From Monosporascus cannonballus (lineage: Eukaryota > Ascomycota > Sordariomycetes > Xylariales): a stretch of 64,000 bases of DNA. The position numbers and the translations under genes were made by a program. How positions within the stretch are numbered: the first letter of the stretch is position 1; every line of letters starts with the position of its first letter. The stretch lies in assembly GCA_004154925.1 (NCBI GenBank), contig QJNS01000210.1, forward strand, positions 1-64,000, in the 5' to 3' direction. Of the stretch, positions 24,589 to 35,671 are shown piece after piece. Under the pieces are notes generated by a model, which was not told where the DNA came from, made no database searches, and was given only the letters and a program-made list of their open reading frames with translations.

Positions 24589-25440
24589 CTAGTTTAGTAA
24601 TTCTCCGTCCTTTCGTAGTCCTGTTTCTCTCCAAACATCATTCCACCTACTTGTGTGCGCTGGATCGAGGGCCCGGACCTTCACCAGCCAACTCTGTAAG
24701 CCACTAGCCTCGCCACTATCGCGTTCTGCACGTTGTTCCAGTCGCTTTAGTGCCAGTGTGTGCTTCAAGAGCGCCTCGTAAAGCCACTTGATATTGGCGT
24801 AGTCCCCCAGCAGATCCTTAGTCTTGTCAATTTAGCGCCTCTGGTAGGCAGCCCTCTCATCCGCGATTAAAGCCGGTGCGATGGTTGGTCGATTCATATG
24901 ATCAACGATTTGCGACATCAAGAACGGATAGTAAAACCATAAACTTCGATCTTCGGGACCAACATCAATTGTCCCCCGCACGAAGCCCAGCTCTTCGACA
25001 AGAAGAGCCGTTCCCGTCTTATCGTCGGCACCCCGTCCGTCGAGAACTCTAAACTGAGTTGGCTTCAGTTATGCCACGCAGAAGAGTTGGATTAATTCCT
25101 CTGGATCAGCCTAGTCGTATGCGCGAGCTCGTTTTAGGCCATTCTTCCCCATCATTTCGGGACTTTGAAGAATAGTTCCGACGAGTCTCCTATAGTCCCA
25201 ACCATGGAAGTTGCGTTGATCTTTATCAAGCATCTTGGACACTAGATCGAGTTCCATCTCCCATATTTCCGTACGACCGGAACAGGTAATTGAATACATT
25301 GTGACACAACCCATTGCCGGAATTTCCAGATCCAGTAACACGTCGGAAACTTTATTGGGAGCGGTATACTAAAGGCGAGTTCAGACTGTAAGACACTGCC
25401 GTCAGACTCCAGGTTCTTGGCATGTCAAAGCCCTTTTCAA
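24589..25440 (-). pseudogene. Rab geranylgeranyltransferase alpha subunit (BET4-like), nonsense-riddled
   Basis: The minus strand reads QSELAFSIPLPIKFPTCYWI, then WKFRQWVVSQ. After a one-base shift it reads IWEMELDLVSKMLDKDQRNF and HGWDYRRLVGTILQSPEMMG, a typical prenyltransferase-alpha helical repeat. It continues in one frame to 24591: DVGPEDRSLWFYYPFLMSQI, RPTIAPALIADERAAYQRR, DYANIKWLYEALLKHTLALK and SWLVKVRALDPAHTSRW. Functional homologues lipidate Rab GTPases with the beta subunit. Three in-frame stops occur, TAG (25111-25113), TAA (25069-25071) and TAA (24832-24834). The first two fall where a glutamine codon fits well, and the third may be one too, so all are explicable as CAR-to-TAR. 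The N-terminus is unrecognisable. Because this function is normally essential, a working copy should exist elsewhere and this is probably a degenerated duplicate (inference). Confidence 0.75.
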
Positions 25441-25699
25441 ATTTTATGAGACTCGGATCTTGAGAGATGCACAAATTACCAAAATTGCTGCCGTTAACTT
25501 TGGTCGTTGATAGATACCCTGATATAAGGCAGTTCACAGTCTCTCGTCAGTTCCCCGTTCTTTATCATCCGGATCCTCGTTTGAATTGGTGACGACGAAG
25601 AGTGTAGAGTAAGTGTTTGACAAATTGGCTGGCATCTCCCGCTTCCATTCCGCTTTGGGTAATGCGCGGCATCAGGCCCACTCGTCGCCTTGCAATCCC

Positions 25700-25945
25700 G
25701 CCCCCAATTCGACTCAACTGGCTGAATCGTTAATCGACCGGAGCTGGACCCTCCTTTAGCAACCCCACCGCTTATCGCCCTCTTCCCCAAAAGGCGATTT
25801 TAAGTACCGCCCAGCAGAAGTACCAGCCCTACACCTGGCTACAGTTTAGTTTGTGTGGGGGAAAGCGTAATACGTGGTGGGGTTGCTTAAGAGCGTTTAG
25901 CTCTGGTCGATTAACGATTCGGCCAGGTGAGTCTAAACTGGGGCG
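25700..25945. mobile_element. Foldback (long inverted-repeat) MITE, copy 1
   Basis: Two diverged arms mirror each other. The left arm (about 25700-25800) reads GAATCGTTAATCGACC ... GCAACCCCACCGC. The right arm (about 25860-25945) reads GGTGGGGTTGC ... GGTCGATTAACGATTC and continues outward to CAGGTGAGTC / GACTCAACTG. Arms are about 90 bp with a short centre, and there is no coding potential. A second copy lies at 44600-44854. The ends are not sharply defined and no target duplication was fixed. Confidence 0.65.
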
Positions 25946-26273
25946 TGCAATCCTCTACGTACACCACGACCTTCCTAAACTATACGAGACATAGGGAGTA
26001 TATGGCGTCAAGGATGTGCAACTGTGCATTTACGAAAAAAAAGTCGTCATCTTAATATAGGTATCTCGAGTTAATGAAATACGCTTCGAAGCTGCTTACC
26101 GACACTTTTGCTCTTTTTTCGAGCTCATTTATCGTACATGTCTTTACGACCACGCTAACGTTCCTGCGCTATGAGCTCCACCTAGAATAGTCATGTAACC
26201 ACAAGATGGATAGCGTGGGTAAACAGCCCTTCGATAGCCTCTACTGCTGCACGCTCTTCCCGTCGTTAGAATT
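25946..26273. other. 3' flank of the DUF726 gene
   Basis: Short stretch between the foldback element and the stop codon of the minus-strand DUF726 gene. It should contain that gene's 3' UTR and poly(A) region; no discrete element was recognised. Confidence 0.4.
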
Positions 26274-28460
26274 TCACCTGGTCCTCATCTTCTTGTAGGC
26301 GCCCTTGGGCGGGTTGCCGGCGATCCTCATCCTGGCGGTCATCCTGTCCATCGTGCTCGTCTTATTCTTCTGCTCGACCTCCTGTTCCATCTTGCGGACC
26401 TCCTCTTCGCCGAGGTCCTTCTGCTCCGCATCCGTCGGCCCTGCTGCTGTGCCCTCGGGCTCGCTGCTGGCTTTCTTCTCCGCGGCCTCGCGCTGTTCCT
26501 TTCCCTCCCGGCCCTGCCGCTGCAGCTCACGCTCCGCGCGCTCCAGCTCCCGGGGGTCGATGTCCTCGAAGCCGATGCGCCTGAGGATGGGTCCCATGGC
26601 GTTTCGGTACATCGTGTGCCCCTCGACGAGGTCGCTCACGTCGACGTTCTCGACGCCCTTGACGTGGAGCACCGGCTGCAGTCCGGCGACGCCCAGCTGG
26701 ACGCTGCTGCTCCGGTACAAGAACCCCAGGATGTAATCCTTGGTGCTGTACGCGTTGACCACCCTGCCGCTAACGACGGAGCGGACCCGTCGCCAGTCCG
26801 CGCTGCTGGACGGCGTAGGGGCGCCCAGCAAAATGGCGTTTTCGACGAGGCCAAAGGCCTGGCGCTGCGCCAGCTGCTTCAGGCACACGTAGATGACCTT
26901 GGCCCCCAGCGAGTACCCGACGAGCGTGACGGGACGCTCGCCCTGCGCCTTGTTGATCAGGGCGTCGGCGAGGACCTCGCCGGCCTTCTGGGCCCGGTGG
27001 TTGGCGACGCTCCAGGGGTTGTCTATGACGCAGCTGGCTTTGACGAGCGCCAGCGGCCACAGGCCGGCAGCGAGGGCCGCGAAGACGGTCCTCTTGATGA
27101 TCTCGCTGCGCGCGACCGACAAGGCGGCTGACGTGACCATGGTGGTCAGGGCGTTGCCGAGCTCGATCAGTGCCTCCAGCTCGAAGCGCAGGGCGAAGGT
27201 CTCCTGCCCGTTGCCGACGATCCTCCAAGGATCCACGACGTCGTCCTCGTCACTAAGCCAGCCGGAAACGCCGATTGCGACGCGCAACCTGCGGGCCTCG
27301 TTGTTCGGCCCGCCTAGCCTCTTCTGTGCGGACTTCACAGGGACGAACCTGAAATCTTCGACTTCTCGTGCGTACTGGTCCATGACCTTTCCCGTCATGC
27401 GGCCCCCATAAGCCCCAAAAAGCCCGCCTACGAGCACGCTGCTTCCAGCGAGCGTACCAAGGTAGCCGGCAGTGGCGGTTGCGCCGAGACCGATCCCGCC
27501 CATTACTGTACCCACGCCGGCAGCAAGCAGAGGGGCCGCCAACCCACCTGTGATGCCGATAAGCGCGGCGCCAGCTACTCCGGCCAGGCCGACTTTCCAC
27601 CTGCGTGCTGTGCTGTTCTGCTGGACTTTCTTCTTCGTCTCCTCGTCCGCCGACATGTTCTCGGCCGCCTCCAGCAGGCCGCGGGCGACCTTGCTCTCGT
27701 CTTCGGATAGTAGCCTCACGGCCAGGTCCAGGCTAGCCGCGAGATGGAGCAGCAGCGTGCGAGAATGCGCCTTATAATGCTCCAGACTCAACATCAAAAG
27801 AAGTGTCGAATGCAATATGAGTATTCTTTTCTCTTTGTGGAATTCTCGTAATGCGGTATCAAGAGGGCGGTATTGTTTCCTCATGGCCTCATCGATTTCC
27901 CGGTCGTGCTGACTTGTCTCCCCGTCTACCGGGTTCGAACCGTCGCGCGTCTGGGCAGTACTGGGTCTCGACTGTTGGGCCTGATCCTCTGCGGTTTTAT
28001 AGGAGTTGACGACCTCTCCGACGCGCAGGATGACGCTGTCCCTCCAGTCGTCGAGGAAATTCAGAGCCGCGTTCTTCAGAGCAACCATTTTTTCCTCCGT
28101 GACCTCCTTCTCCCGCTTCGCGAGCTCCGCTTTCTGCTTCTCGGCGAGTTTTTCCAGCTGCTTCTTTCTCCCATCGTCGTCAAGCTTGTCCCCCTCGGCG
28201 GCATCGTCATTCTCCTCACCCGGAGTGCTGCTGCCAGCAGGTCCTGCTTCGTCATCCGTACTCTTTGGATCGAAAGCATCCATGAGCTGCCTGCGCATTT
28301 GCTCGGTGATATCACAGAGGAGAAGATTGAGGGCGGCGCGGTCGTCCGCGGTCCCCAGGATGGTCGTCAATGATTCGCCTCCGTCGTCCTGCCTCGCGCC
28401 TTGTTGGGCGTCGCTGCCGCCCCGGAAGGCCGCGTTCGCTTTGCGCAACATTGAGGCCAT
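26274..28460 (-). CDS. DUF726 / TMCO4-like alpha-beta hydrolase, membrane associated
   Basis: An uninterrupted 728-codon frame with no intron, starting MASMLRKANAAFRGG at 28460 and stopping TGA at 26276-26274. Order of parts: an acidic, charged coiled-coil region (about residues 65-125); a basic/acidic helical region; a glycine/alanine-rich hydrophobic hairpin of several segments (about 290-352, VGLAGVAGAALIGITGGLAA onward). A hydrolase core follows with LRVAIGVSGWLSDEDDVVDP, then VTLVGYSLGAK carrying the nucleophile-elbow GxSxG (Ser517), then LLGAPTPSSSADW and HTMYRNAMGPIL (candidate late histidine). A charged C-terminal tail ends KKMRTR. This matches the DUF726 family (human TMCO4, yeast Mil1/YFL034W), putative lipid-related hydrolases in membrane trafficking; the substrate is unknown. 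Codon use is GC-rich and the gene appears intact. Confidence 0.93.
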   Translation of the reverse strand: MASMLRKANAAFRGGSDAQQGARQDDGGESLTTILGTADDRAALNLLLCDITEQMRRQLMDAFDPKSTDDEAGPAGSSTPGEENDDAAEGDKLDDDGRKKQLEKLAEKQKAELAKREKEVTEEKMVALKNAALNFLDDWRDSVILRVGEVVNSYKTAEDQAQQSRPSTAQTRDGSNPVDGETSQHDREIDEAMRKQYRPLDTALREFHKEKRILILHSTLLLMLSLEHYKAHSRTLLLHLAASLDLAVRLLSEDESKVARGLLEAAENMSADEETKKKVQQNSTARRWKVGLAGVAGAALIGITGGLAAPLLAAGVGTVMGGIGLGATATAGYLGTLAGSSVLVGGLFGAYGGRMTGKVMDQYAREVEDFRFVPVKSAQKRLGGPNNEARRLRVAIGVSGWLSDEDDVVDPWRIVGNGQETFALRFELEALIELGNALTTMVTSAALSVARSEIIKRTVFAALAAGLWPLALVKASCVIDNPWSVANHRAQKAGEVLADALINKAQGERPVTLVGYSLGAKVIYVCLKQLAQRQAFGLVENAILLGAPTPSSSADWRRVRSVVSGRVVNAYSTKDYILGFLYRSSSVQLGVAGLQPVLHVKGVENVDVSDLVEGHTMYRNAMGPILRRIGFEDIDPRELERAERELQRQGREGKEQREAAEKKASSEPEGTAAGPTDAEQKDLGEEEVRKMEQEVEQKNKTSTMDRMTARMRIAGNPPKGAYKKMRTR

Positions 28461-28818
28461 TTTCCGGTTTTATGTGGCTTGCAGGACTTGTGTAGGCTGG
28501 CGCTCGCTGATCAGAGAGGCCAGCATTAAATAGGGGATGTTGCTGCTTATCGTTCCACAGCTTATCAGCTCGACGTCATCAGATGTCAGGGCCGCCGGAC
28601 CGTCCGTGAGCTAAATTTAGTCAACACCAATGCAGGGTATCCGAATATGTAGCTTGAGTCGAACGAGAATCTCACTTCTGGCGTAAAACCTTAGGAAAAA
28701 GTTAAATTATCTAATCTTTCGTTTTGCTATTATACGAAGCCATTCTCCCAATAAAAAACTTCTACGAAAAGAAGATTGCTTTATTGCGTTGCAGAGTGGC
28801 GGCTCTAGTGGCACGGCA
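28461..28818. other. Upstream region of the DUF726 gene
   Basis: Balanced then increasingly AT-rich sequence between the DUF726 start codon and the border repeat at 28819. It should hold the promoter. No distinct TATA or operator was identified. Confidence 0.4.
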
Positions 28819-28852
28819 TGTACAAATCGAGTCTAATTAATTATTGGACGCC
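28819..28852 (+). repeat. Island-border repeat, copy 1
   Basis: This sequence (TACAAATCGAGTCTAATTAA core, ending GGACGCC) recurs at 49292-49325 as TACAAATCGGGTCTAGTTAA with the same ending; most differences are G/A or C/T. Looser similarity continues about 40 bp to the right. In both places it marks the change from gene island to AT-rich tract, so it is probably the terminus of one transposon family. Confidence 0.6.
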
Positions 28853-29490
28853 TCTTTTAAAATTAATTTAAATATTCAAAAATCGATAACATCATAATAA
28901 TAACATCTTTTTAAAATCGGGTATTTATATTAAATATAGTAATTAATACTTAATAAGGTCGCAATTAAGTTTTTTAAGTAAATGTAGTCGTTTAAATATA
29001 CTTGTAGTTAATTTATATTAAAAACTTAGATTTTTCATTATTTCATTTCGATAATATATTTTTTTTTGGAACAAAACGTAATTTCTATTTTTATTTACTT
29101 AATTAATAATGTTTCGACTCTGCTAAACAGTGAAGCTAGCGAGTATAAAGTTTATCATAGTTGAAGATTGTGAGCGACTATGTTATTACGAGAATAGAAG
29201 TTTTTGTTTAGAGAAAACTCTTTTTAAAGCCTAGCGTAAGTTCGCAAACGGCTAAACCTCGGCTAAGATTCTTAGCTTTTTTGAGTAATCTAGATCAAAT
29301 TATATAGATTTAACAAATTTACAATATATTTATTTAAATATATATATATATATATAACGAAACAAATTTCAATATAAATAATAATTTATTTAATTTCGCT
29401 TTTTAATTTATAATTTAAAATTGTTTAAACAAAGTATTACTTTTTAATTAAAGAAAACATTTATAAACTTTTTCAGAAATATATTTATAA

Positions 29491-29580
29491 ATTATTTTTT
29501 GTTGTATTATTATTTGTAAATTAAAACGTTTTTTAAATATTGCTTATACTTTTCGATATAAATATAACAGGTTCGTAATA
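29491..29580 (+). repeat. Dispersed repeat, copy 1 (possible LTR 3' end)
   Basis: It shares ATTATTATTTG(T/C)AAATTAAAAC and a terminal TATAACAGGTTCGT with 33902-33993, with many transitions between them. The ending resembles an LTR terminus, but the opposite ends were not found. Confidence 0.5.
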
Positions 29581-32500
29581 TTTTCAGAATTCTTTAATGA
29601 CTAGCCGATAACTAATTTGCGATCTAATTAAAATATAAATTTTTTTAAACTTTATGTAAACGATAACATATAATTATATTTTTAAAAAATAAGTAATAAA
29701 TATAATTCCCCTTACTAATTAATAAATATTAATAATTAAATATAGCGATTTAGCTTTAATTCAACAATATTACGATTTAACGATAATATCGTACGGGCAA
29801 TTATTTGATATTAAAAAAGCTTCTTTTTTTAATAAAAATTTATTTATAAAAATATTATTACATTTTAATAGTTTAAAATTAAGAAAATCGAAAAATAATA
29901 TACAGCAAGATAAAACATCAAAAAAGATATAAACATTTAATAAAACCCAGTATATTTTAATACTAAAAGTCCGAATTTCAAAAAGGAAAAACGTTAAGTT
30001 TGTTAAATAAAAAAATATTTCGACTTTATTACACTTCGGCACATATTAACTATACAAAAATATTGGTTTTTTAATTATTATACCATATCAAACTTTAAAG
30101 TTATAAATTAAATTTTAAAGCGTTATATTCCATTTACAGATATCAAAGAAATTTTTAATATAAGTTAAATTTTAATTTAAAGTTTATAAAATGTTTTATG
30201 AAAAAATTATTAGAGTTTTTTCGTAATTATTCGTAAAGATGTTTTTTATAATTTGAGCTTATTATAAAAACTATTTATAAAATTACTGTAATACATTTAC
30301 AAGTATAACTATTTCTATATTTAGTAAATATAGATATTGTGAAAAAAATGCAAATATTATTTATTAATTTAAATAAGCAATAATATATTACGAAAAAGTT
30401 ATATCTTTATTAAATTAAGTGAATATTCGAATATATTACCGATTTCAATTATTTATTACAAATTTAAATCTTTTCAAAATATATTATTTTACTGTTATTT
30501 AAACAGCTGCAAGCTTTAAATTAGAAATAAATTTTATAGAAAACCTGAAACGGAATTTCATTACACAATACATTAATAAAGTTATTATTACTGACCGACC
30601 TATATTTAATCGATATTTCGAAAATATTAGTAAACGAAATAAGAATAAAGGCGTTAGTAATTAATTTAAAAAAAAAAATAATTTTTATCAAAAGAAATGC
30701 TGTTTTTTTAAAAAAAAAAGAACTAAGGAAATTAGTTTAACGTAAAAAGTATTAATTAAGGCAAAAGAGGTATTTTAACAACGAATATTATTTTCTTTTA
30801 CTAAACACACCTCTTTCTGAAAGTTTATAACCTTAAAAAAGCCCAAAACGATAAAATACGAAATAAAAAAATGAATTAAATTTTTTTTCAGTTAAAGCAA
30901 ATTATTACTACAATTATTGAAATGTAAAATAACACCGCAAATTAATTATAAAATTAAAATGCCTTTTTAATTGCTATGTATAATGATATAAAATATATAA
31001 TAAATAGGGCTACTTTGGACCAAATAGTATAATTATAAATAATTTTCCTTTAAAATTTATATATTTATATCATATATTATCTATTAAAAAATGCTAACCC
31101 GCTTATATAATATATTATAGTTTATACCCTATTATAATAACGAGTATTTCGCCTATTTTAAAACTAAAAATATAATAACTTTTAAATACAGTATATTAAA
31201 AAGTATTTACGGCATTAACCAACGAATAAATATATGTTAAACTTCGTTAATCGTCAAAATAAGTTAAGTTTTAGTATTTACATTCGGAATTGACAGAACT
31301 AAAAATATATATATTGTAAAGATATTTATATTATTTTAGAATGCTTTATATTTAATATATGTTTTTGAATATCAAAATAACTTTTTGAAAAGCTCCTATC
31401 TTTAATCCGATAACTCAGAAAATACGAAACAAAAACTCGTATTTAAAAAAACATTTCTTTGGAAATACCAGTTAAATAAAAAGAAAAATGCAAATATATA
31501 GATAATTATCATATTGAGTATACTGGTAAAACGGTTTAAAATAAAACCTTCATTCTATAAGCAAGTTATATTGATTAAAAACTTATAAAATTTTCAAATT
31601 AAAATATCTAAAACTATATTAATATAAAATTTATATGAAGTACAAAATAGAATACGTAATTAAATCGAAATTGTTTAAGATAAAGTTAAATCTTTAAAGT
31701 TATAATTAGCTTAAGAACAAAAAGCAATTTTAGTTTTTTTAATAATAATATAAAATATTAAATCTTTTAAATATTCAAGTTAAAGTTGTTTAAGTTATTT
31801 ACAATAAATAAAAACATATATAACTACGAAAATACACAAATATTTTATAAAACTGAAGGATTCTTCGTTTGTATTCAAAGATATTAAAAATAGCTTTTAT
31901 TTAATATAACGGATATTTAAAATATAGTATGATTGTAAAATCTTTTAATTTTATTAGGCAAATTTATAAATTAATTAGGAAAATTAAAAGTTTTTTCTAA
32001 AACAATAAAGCAGTATTAACAATGATTTAATGACTTATTATATAATAGCCAAAATAAATGTATATTTATTTTAAAATATATTATATTATGTTCTTTAAAA
32101 CTTATTACACAAAATTGTAAAACTCTATAATACTATGAATATATTTAACTTTATAAATATTTTATATTTTATCTAACGCTTATAATACTAGAATTTGAGA
32201 AAAATAAATAAAATATTTACTAAAATCGAAATTTCGTTAACTAACGTATAATTAATTGTAAATAATTCACAATATTATTATTAATTATAATTATTTTTTA
32301 TATTTTATAAATACGTTGAAAACGTTAAAAAATAAAATAATTTAAAATATTTCATTTCCAAAAAGGTTATTATCCCATTTCAATAATTGAAAAAAATGAT
32401 TTTTCTTAAAATAATATAGGAATATTATGAATATTAAATCATATCTATAGAATTTATTAATGGCGCTGTAAGCTTTTAGTAATAGATTTTTATTATTTTT

Positions 32501-33901
32501 GAAGGGTTTTTAAATACCTTTATATTCCTATATTGTACCAATATATTTATTTATACGAAAACCTTAAAAACTATATAACTATTAAATTTTTTAGTCTATT
32601 GTGACTTGAAATCATAAAAATATATTTCATTTTTTATATTTCTTTATTTAAATCAGCACCTAAAAATGTCCCGTTAAAAACAAATTTAAAGATTGAAAAA
32701 AGCGTTAATAAATATAATGTCGAGAAAATATTGCATTCTAGAAAAATTTAAAACAAAATCCAGTACCTAATTAAGTAAAAAAGGTACTTATACAAAAGAA
32801 ATACGTAGCAATTGTTTTAGTACTTAACGAATACGATGGATCTAGTTAAGACGTTTTATCGCTAAAATCCTAACCGACCGTTTTTAATACGGCTAAAGTT
32901 ATAGGCGATAACGGTTTTACGTTTAAATCTAACCTTGTGGCATTTTAATCGAAAAAAAATAAATGCTTTTGCGATAGCGTTTATTTTAAAAGTAAAGTGC
33001 GTTTATTCGATCTTTAGGTAATAAGGTTGTTTTTCTAACCTTTTTTACTTTTCCAGATAATTTAATTCGTATTCTCTTTTTCAAAATTACAAAAGCTTTT
33101 TTTCTAAACTGTTTTGTTATAAACGAAAACGTTTTAATCGGCTAATAAATTTTGTTGTTTTTTAAGCAGTTCTCTAGTACGCAATTAAAATATTTTTTAC
33201 TTTACGTTATTTCTTTTGGAGCATATTACGTTTTTTTATTAATTTTCGTTAAAGAGTTTATATCTAATATATTACAGGCCGAACGCTAGCAACGGGCATA
33301 ATAATTATAATTCGAGATATTAACTATATAAAAATAGTTAGACTTTTTAAACGCATATAAGTCGAATCAAAAATAATTTTGGAGCTAAATGTATTAATAA
33401 AATATATATAGTTATTACTCATTTTACGTTAATTTAAACGAGGTTTTCGTTTTTCTTTTTACATACGGCTTATTATAACAAAATTAGCTGGGATATTTTT
33501 AGAAACTTTTTCTAATAAAAGCGAAATAGTTACTTACGGTTTTTATTTTTAAAACAAAAGTTTTCAAAGAAAAGAAATAATATTACGAAAATAGGGGTGT
33601 TTATCTTATGAATACCAACCTTTAAAGATTAGTATAAACTTATTACGGTTAAATATCCGATAAAAGAACTTAGCTTTTCGAAATAGTTTAAGTAATGTGG
33701 ATAATTTAATTAAATTATTTAAATTGTATAAATCCACGATATATTGATGTAGAAAAGGATAAGCATGTAATAAATCAGTTTTCTGTAAATCATTACTTAT
33801 GTAGTTTCGTTCTTTAATTATTAATCTAACCTTATAGCTAAAGGCAGCCGTTTTTTACTATAAGAGAAATCTTTAAATTTTTTTCAACGAACAAACCATT
33901 A

Positions 33902-33993
33902 AATCGTTTCTCGCCCTATTATTATTTGCAAATTAAAACCACATTTCAGATACTGTTCATACCTCCAGGTAGATGTATAACAGGTTCGTTACA
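33902..33993 (+). repeat. Dispersed repeat, copy 2 (possible LTR 3' end)
   Basis: Second copy of the 29491-29580 repeat, ending TATAACAGGTTCGTTACA. Immediately upstream, CAACGAACAAACCATTAAAT is also echoed at about 35600-35620 (TAACGAACAGACCATTAAAT), linking it to the LTR-like block at 35400-35671. Confidence 0.5.
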
Positions 33994-34730
33994 TGTATAT
34001 TTTATTTTAAAAATATATTTATATAAATCTTTCGATAATATAAGTTTTATAACCGTTAATTACTAATAATCTCTATTTCTTTCGAAAATTTTAAGCTTAA
34101 TATAAAAAATAAAAACCTTACCAAATTACTTTAGGCTGATTTCCTTATTTGTTTCACTGGTTTTCAATATAATAAAGTACGAATTTTAGTATATTTTATC
34201 GTTCAAATTAGAAATTTATTATTATTATACGTCAATATCGTTAAAAGTACGAAAAATAATAACAAACGCACGTTTATATTAACATAAGCCATTATAATAA
34301 TTGAACTTTTTCTAAACGAATTTTTAAAAAGATATTTTCTTTAAAGGCTTTTTTAAAAACAAAATAGCTTTCGCCTATACCTTCTATTATTCCGATCTTG
34401 TCGATTTAAATTGATTTTTTTACTTAATAATCTTAATTTCCGGCAAAAAAAAAAGGTTCGAATAAATCGTTAATAAAGGCCGAAAAACGGCTTTTAGTCC
34501 CTTATAATCGATAATCTTACTATTAAAAATCCTAATTTCCAAATAATAACGTAAAAATTGAATAATTTAACCTTTTACTAAACGTTTAAAACTGCCGCTA
34601 TTAATTAAAAGGCGTTATACGTATAAGCGAAATCGCAAATAAAATAACGTATAACTTAATTAATCTTATACGATAGCTTAATGAATTAAAGCTTTCTTTT
34701 AAATTCGTAATACTTTTTAACGATTTTCAT

Positions 34731-34852
34731 TGTTACGCCACGAGAACAAGGGCGTAGCCATCACACCACTAAAAGTGGAACGTTATCAGGTCGAGCCCTA
34801 ACCGCCTTATTCTACTCTATATATCTATAAGGTGCCACTTGGGACTATAACA
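34731..34852 (+). repeat. Left LTR of the TRIM-like element (copy B)
   Basis: A 122-bp LTR starting TGTTACGCCAC and ending GACTATAACA. It differs from its partner mainly by G/A and C/T changes, showing RIP after insertion. It contains the tRNA-like core described in the findings. Confidence 0.85.
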
Positions 34853-35084
34853 GTAGGTTCTTTTTCAGTTGCATCGTCCCGATGCAACCAATTCAAAGTT
34901 AAAGGCCCCCCACCGAAAATCGCCTAGCCGCCCGGCAATTTTCGAATTATGCGTCGATTTTAAGCCCTATGCTCGAATAACTGCGCTAACTGGAAGTCCG
35001 CCCCGTACGCACTCTTTATATACGGGATAAATTAACTACCCAGTCCAGAAATCGAACGTACAACCCATGGAGGACCTGACAAAC

Positions 35085-35206
35085 TGTTACGGCACGAAAA
35101 TAAGGGCGTAGCCATCACACCACTAAAAGTGGAACGTTGTCAGGTCGAGCCCTGACCGCCTTGTTCTGCCTTATATATCTATAAGGTGCCACTTGGGACT
35201 ATGACA
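35085..35206 (+). repeat. Right LTR of the TRIM-like element (copy C)
   Basis: A 122-bp LTR starting TGTTACGGCAC and ending GACTATGACA, followed by the TTCAT target duplication. It pairs with the left LTR at 34731-34852. Confidence 0.85.
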
Positions 35207-35399
35207 TTCATCGAACTTTTGATTTATCTGTATATCTTAAATACGGTATAAAATATATCTTCTGTTAACCTCGTAACTTTGAAAAACTAAATACCAAAAC
35301 TTTTTAAGTATTAGTTCATTAATTGCTTATACCGTACGAAATTAAGCTAAAAACTACATATTATTTAAAAGCGCAAATTTTAGGGAATAAAATTTTTTA

Positions 35400-35671
35400 T
35401 AAGGAAAGAAGTCAGCAAGTGGATCAACGCGTAACGCGGTTGTGGGGTGGCGCGTTGATGGAGTAGAGCGCGGATGAAGGAGTTATCTTAATGCGCCGAT
35501 CCGCCGGTTATTACGATATAAAATACTGCAAAACGCTAAAGAACGAGCAATAAAGACTTTTTAAAGCAAAAAGTTTTGCTACTGTAGCCCTAAACTCTCC
35601 TTTAACGAACAGACCATTAAATACATAGCTTAGGATTTCTTATAAGCTAGCATTAAACTTCAAAAGTGTAT
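35400..35671 (+). other. GC-richer LTR-like block
   Basis: An unusually GC-rich patch (GCGTAACGCGG, GGCGCGTTGATGG, GCGCCGATCCGCCGG) in AT-rich surroundings is followed by TATAAAATACTGC and AATAAAGAC, the usual promoter and poly(A)-signal order of an LTR. Its right part shares a short segment with the 33902-33993 repeat. It ends where the next hAT-type terminus begins. Boundaries are uncertain. Confidence 0.4.

Larger units (their letters stand above)
28853..34730. other. AT-rich RIP-degraded repeat tract
   Basis: Nearly 6 kb of AT-rich sequence without a sustained reading frame. CA and TG dinucleotides remain commoner here than in 560-8750 or 49500-59900, suggesting milder or different mutation. 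Two copies of a roughly 90-bp repeat lie at 29491-29580 and 33902-33993. Otherwise I see no gene or identifiable transposase. Confidence 0.6.
34731..35206 (+). mobile_element. Miniature LTR retroelement (TRIM-like), 476 bp, with TSD
   Basis: Two 122-bp direct repeats (34731-34852 and 35085-35206), each TGTTAC...(A)CA, flank a 232-bp interior. The outer flanks are identical, TTCAT at 34726-34730 and 35207-35211, so the unit inserted as a whole. The interior has no open frame, so it is non-autonomous. Directly after the left LTR a perfect hairpin, GTTGCATCG-TCC-CGATGCAAC (34868-34888), occupies the region where a primer site is expected. A short purine patch (GGAGGA, near 35069) precedes the right LTR. 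The interior is not AT-rich, so it is younger than, or less mutated than, its surroundings. The LTR termini resemble those of fungal Ty3/gypsy elements. Confidence 0.85.

Noticed and set aside
26616..27131. Plus-strand frames antisense to the DUF726 gene
   Set aside because: Composition shadows of a GC-rich gene; they have no domains of their own.
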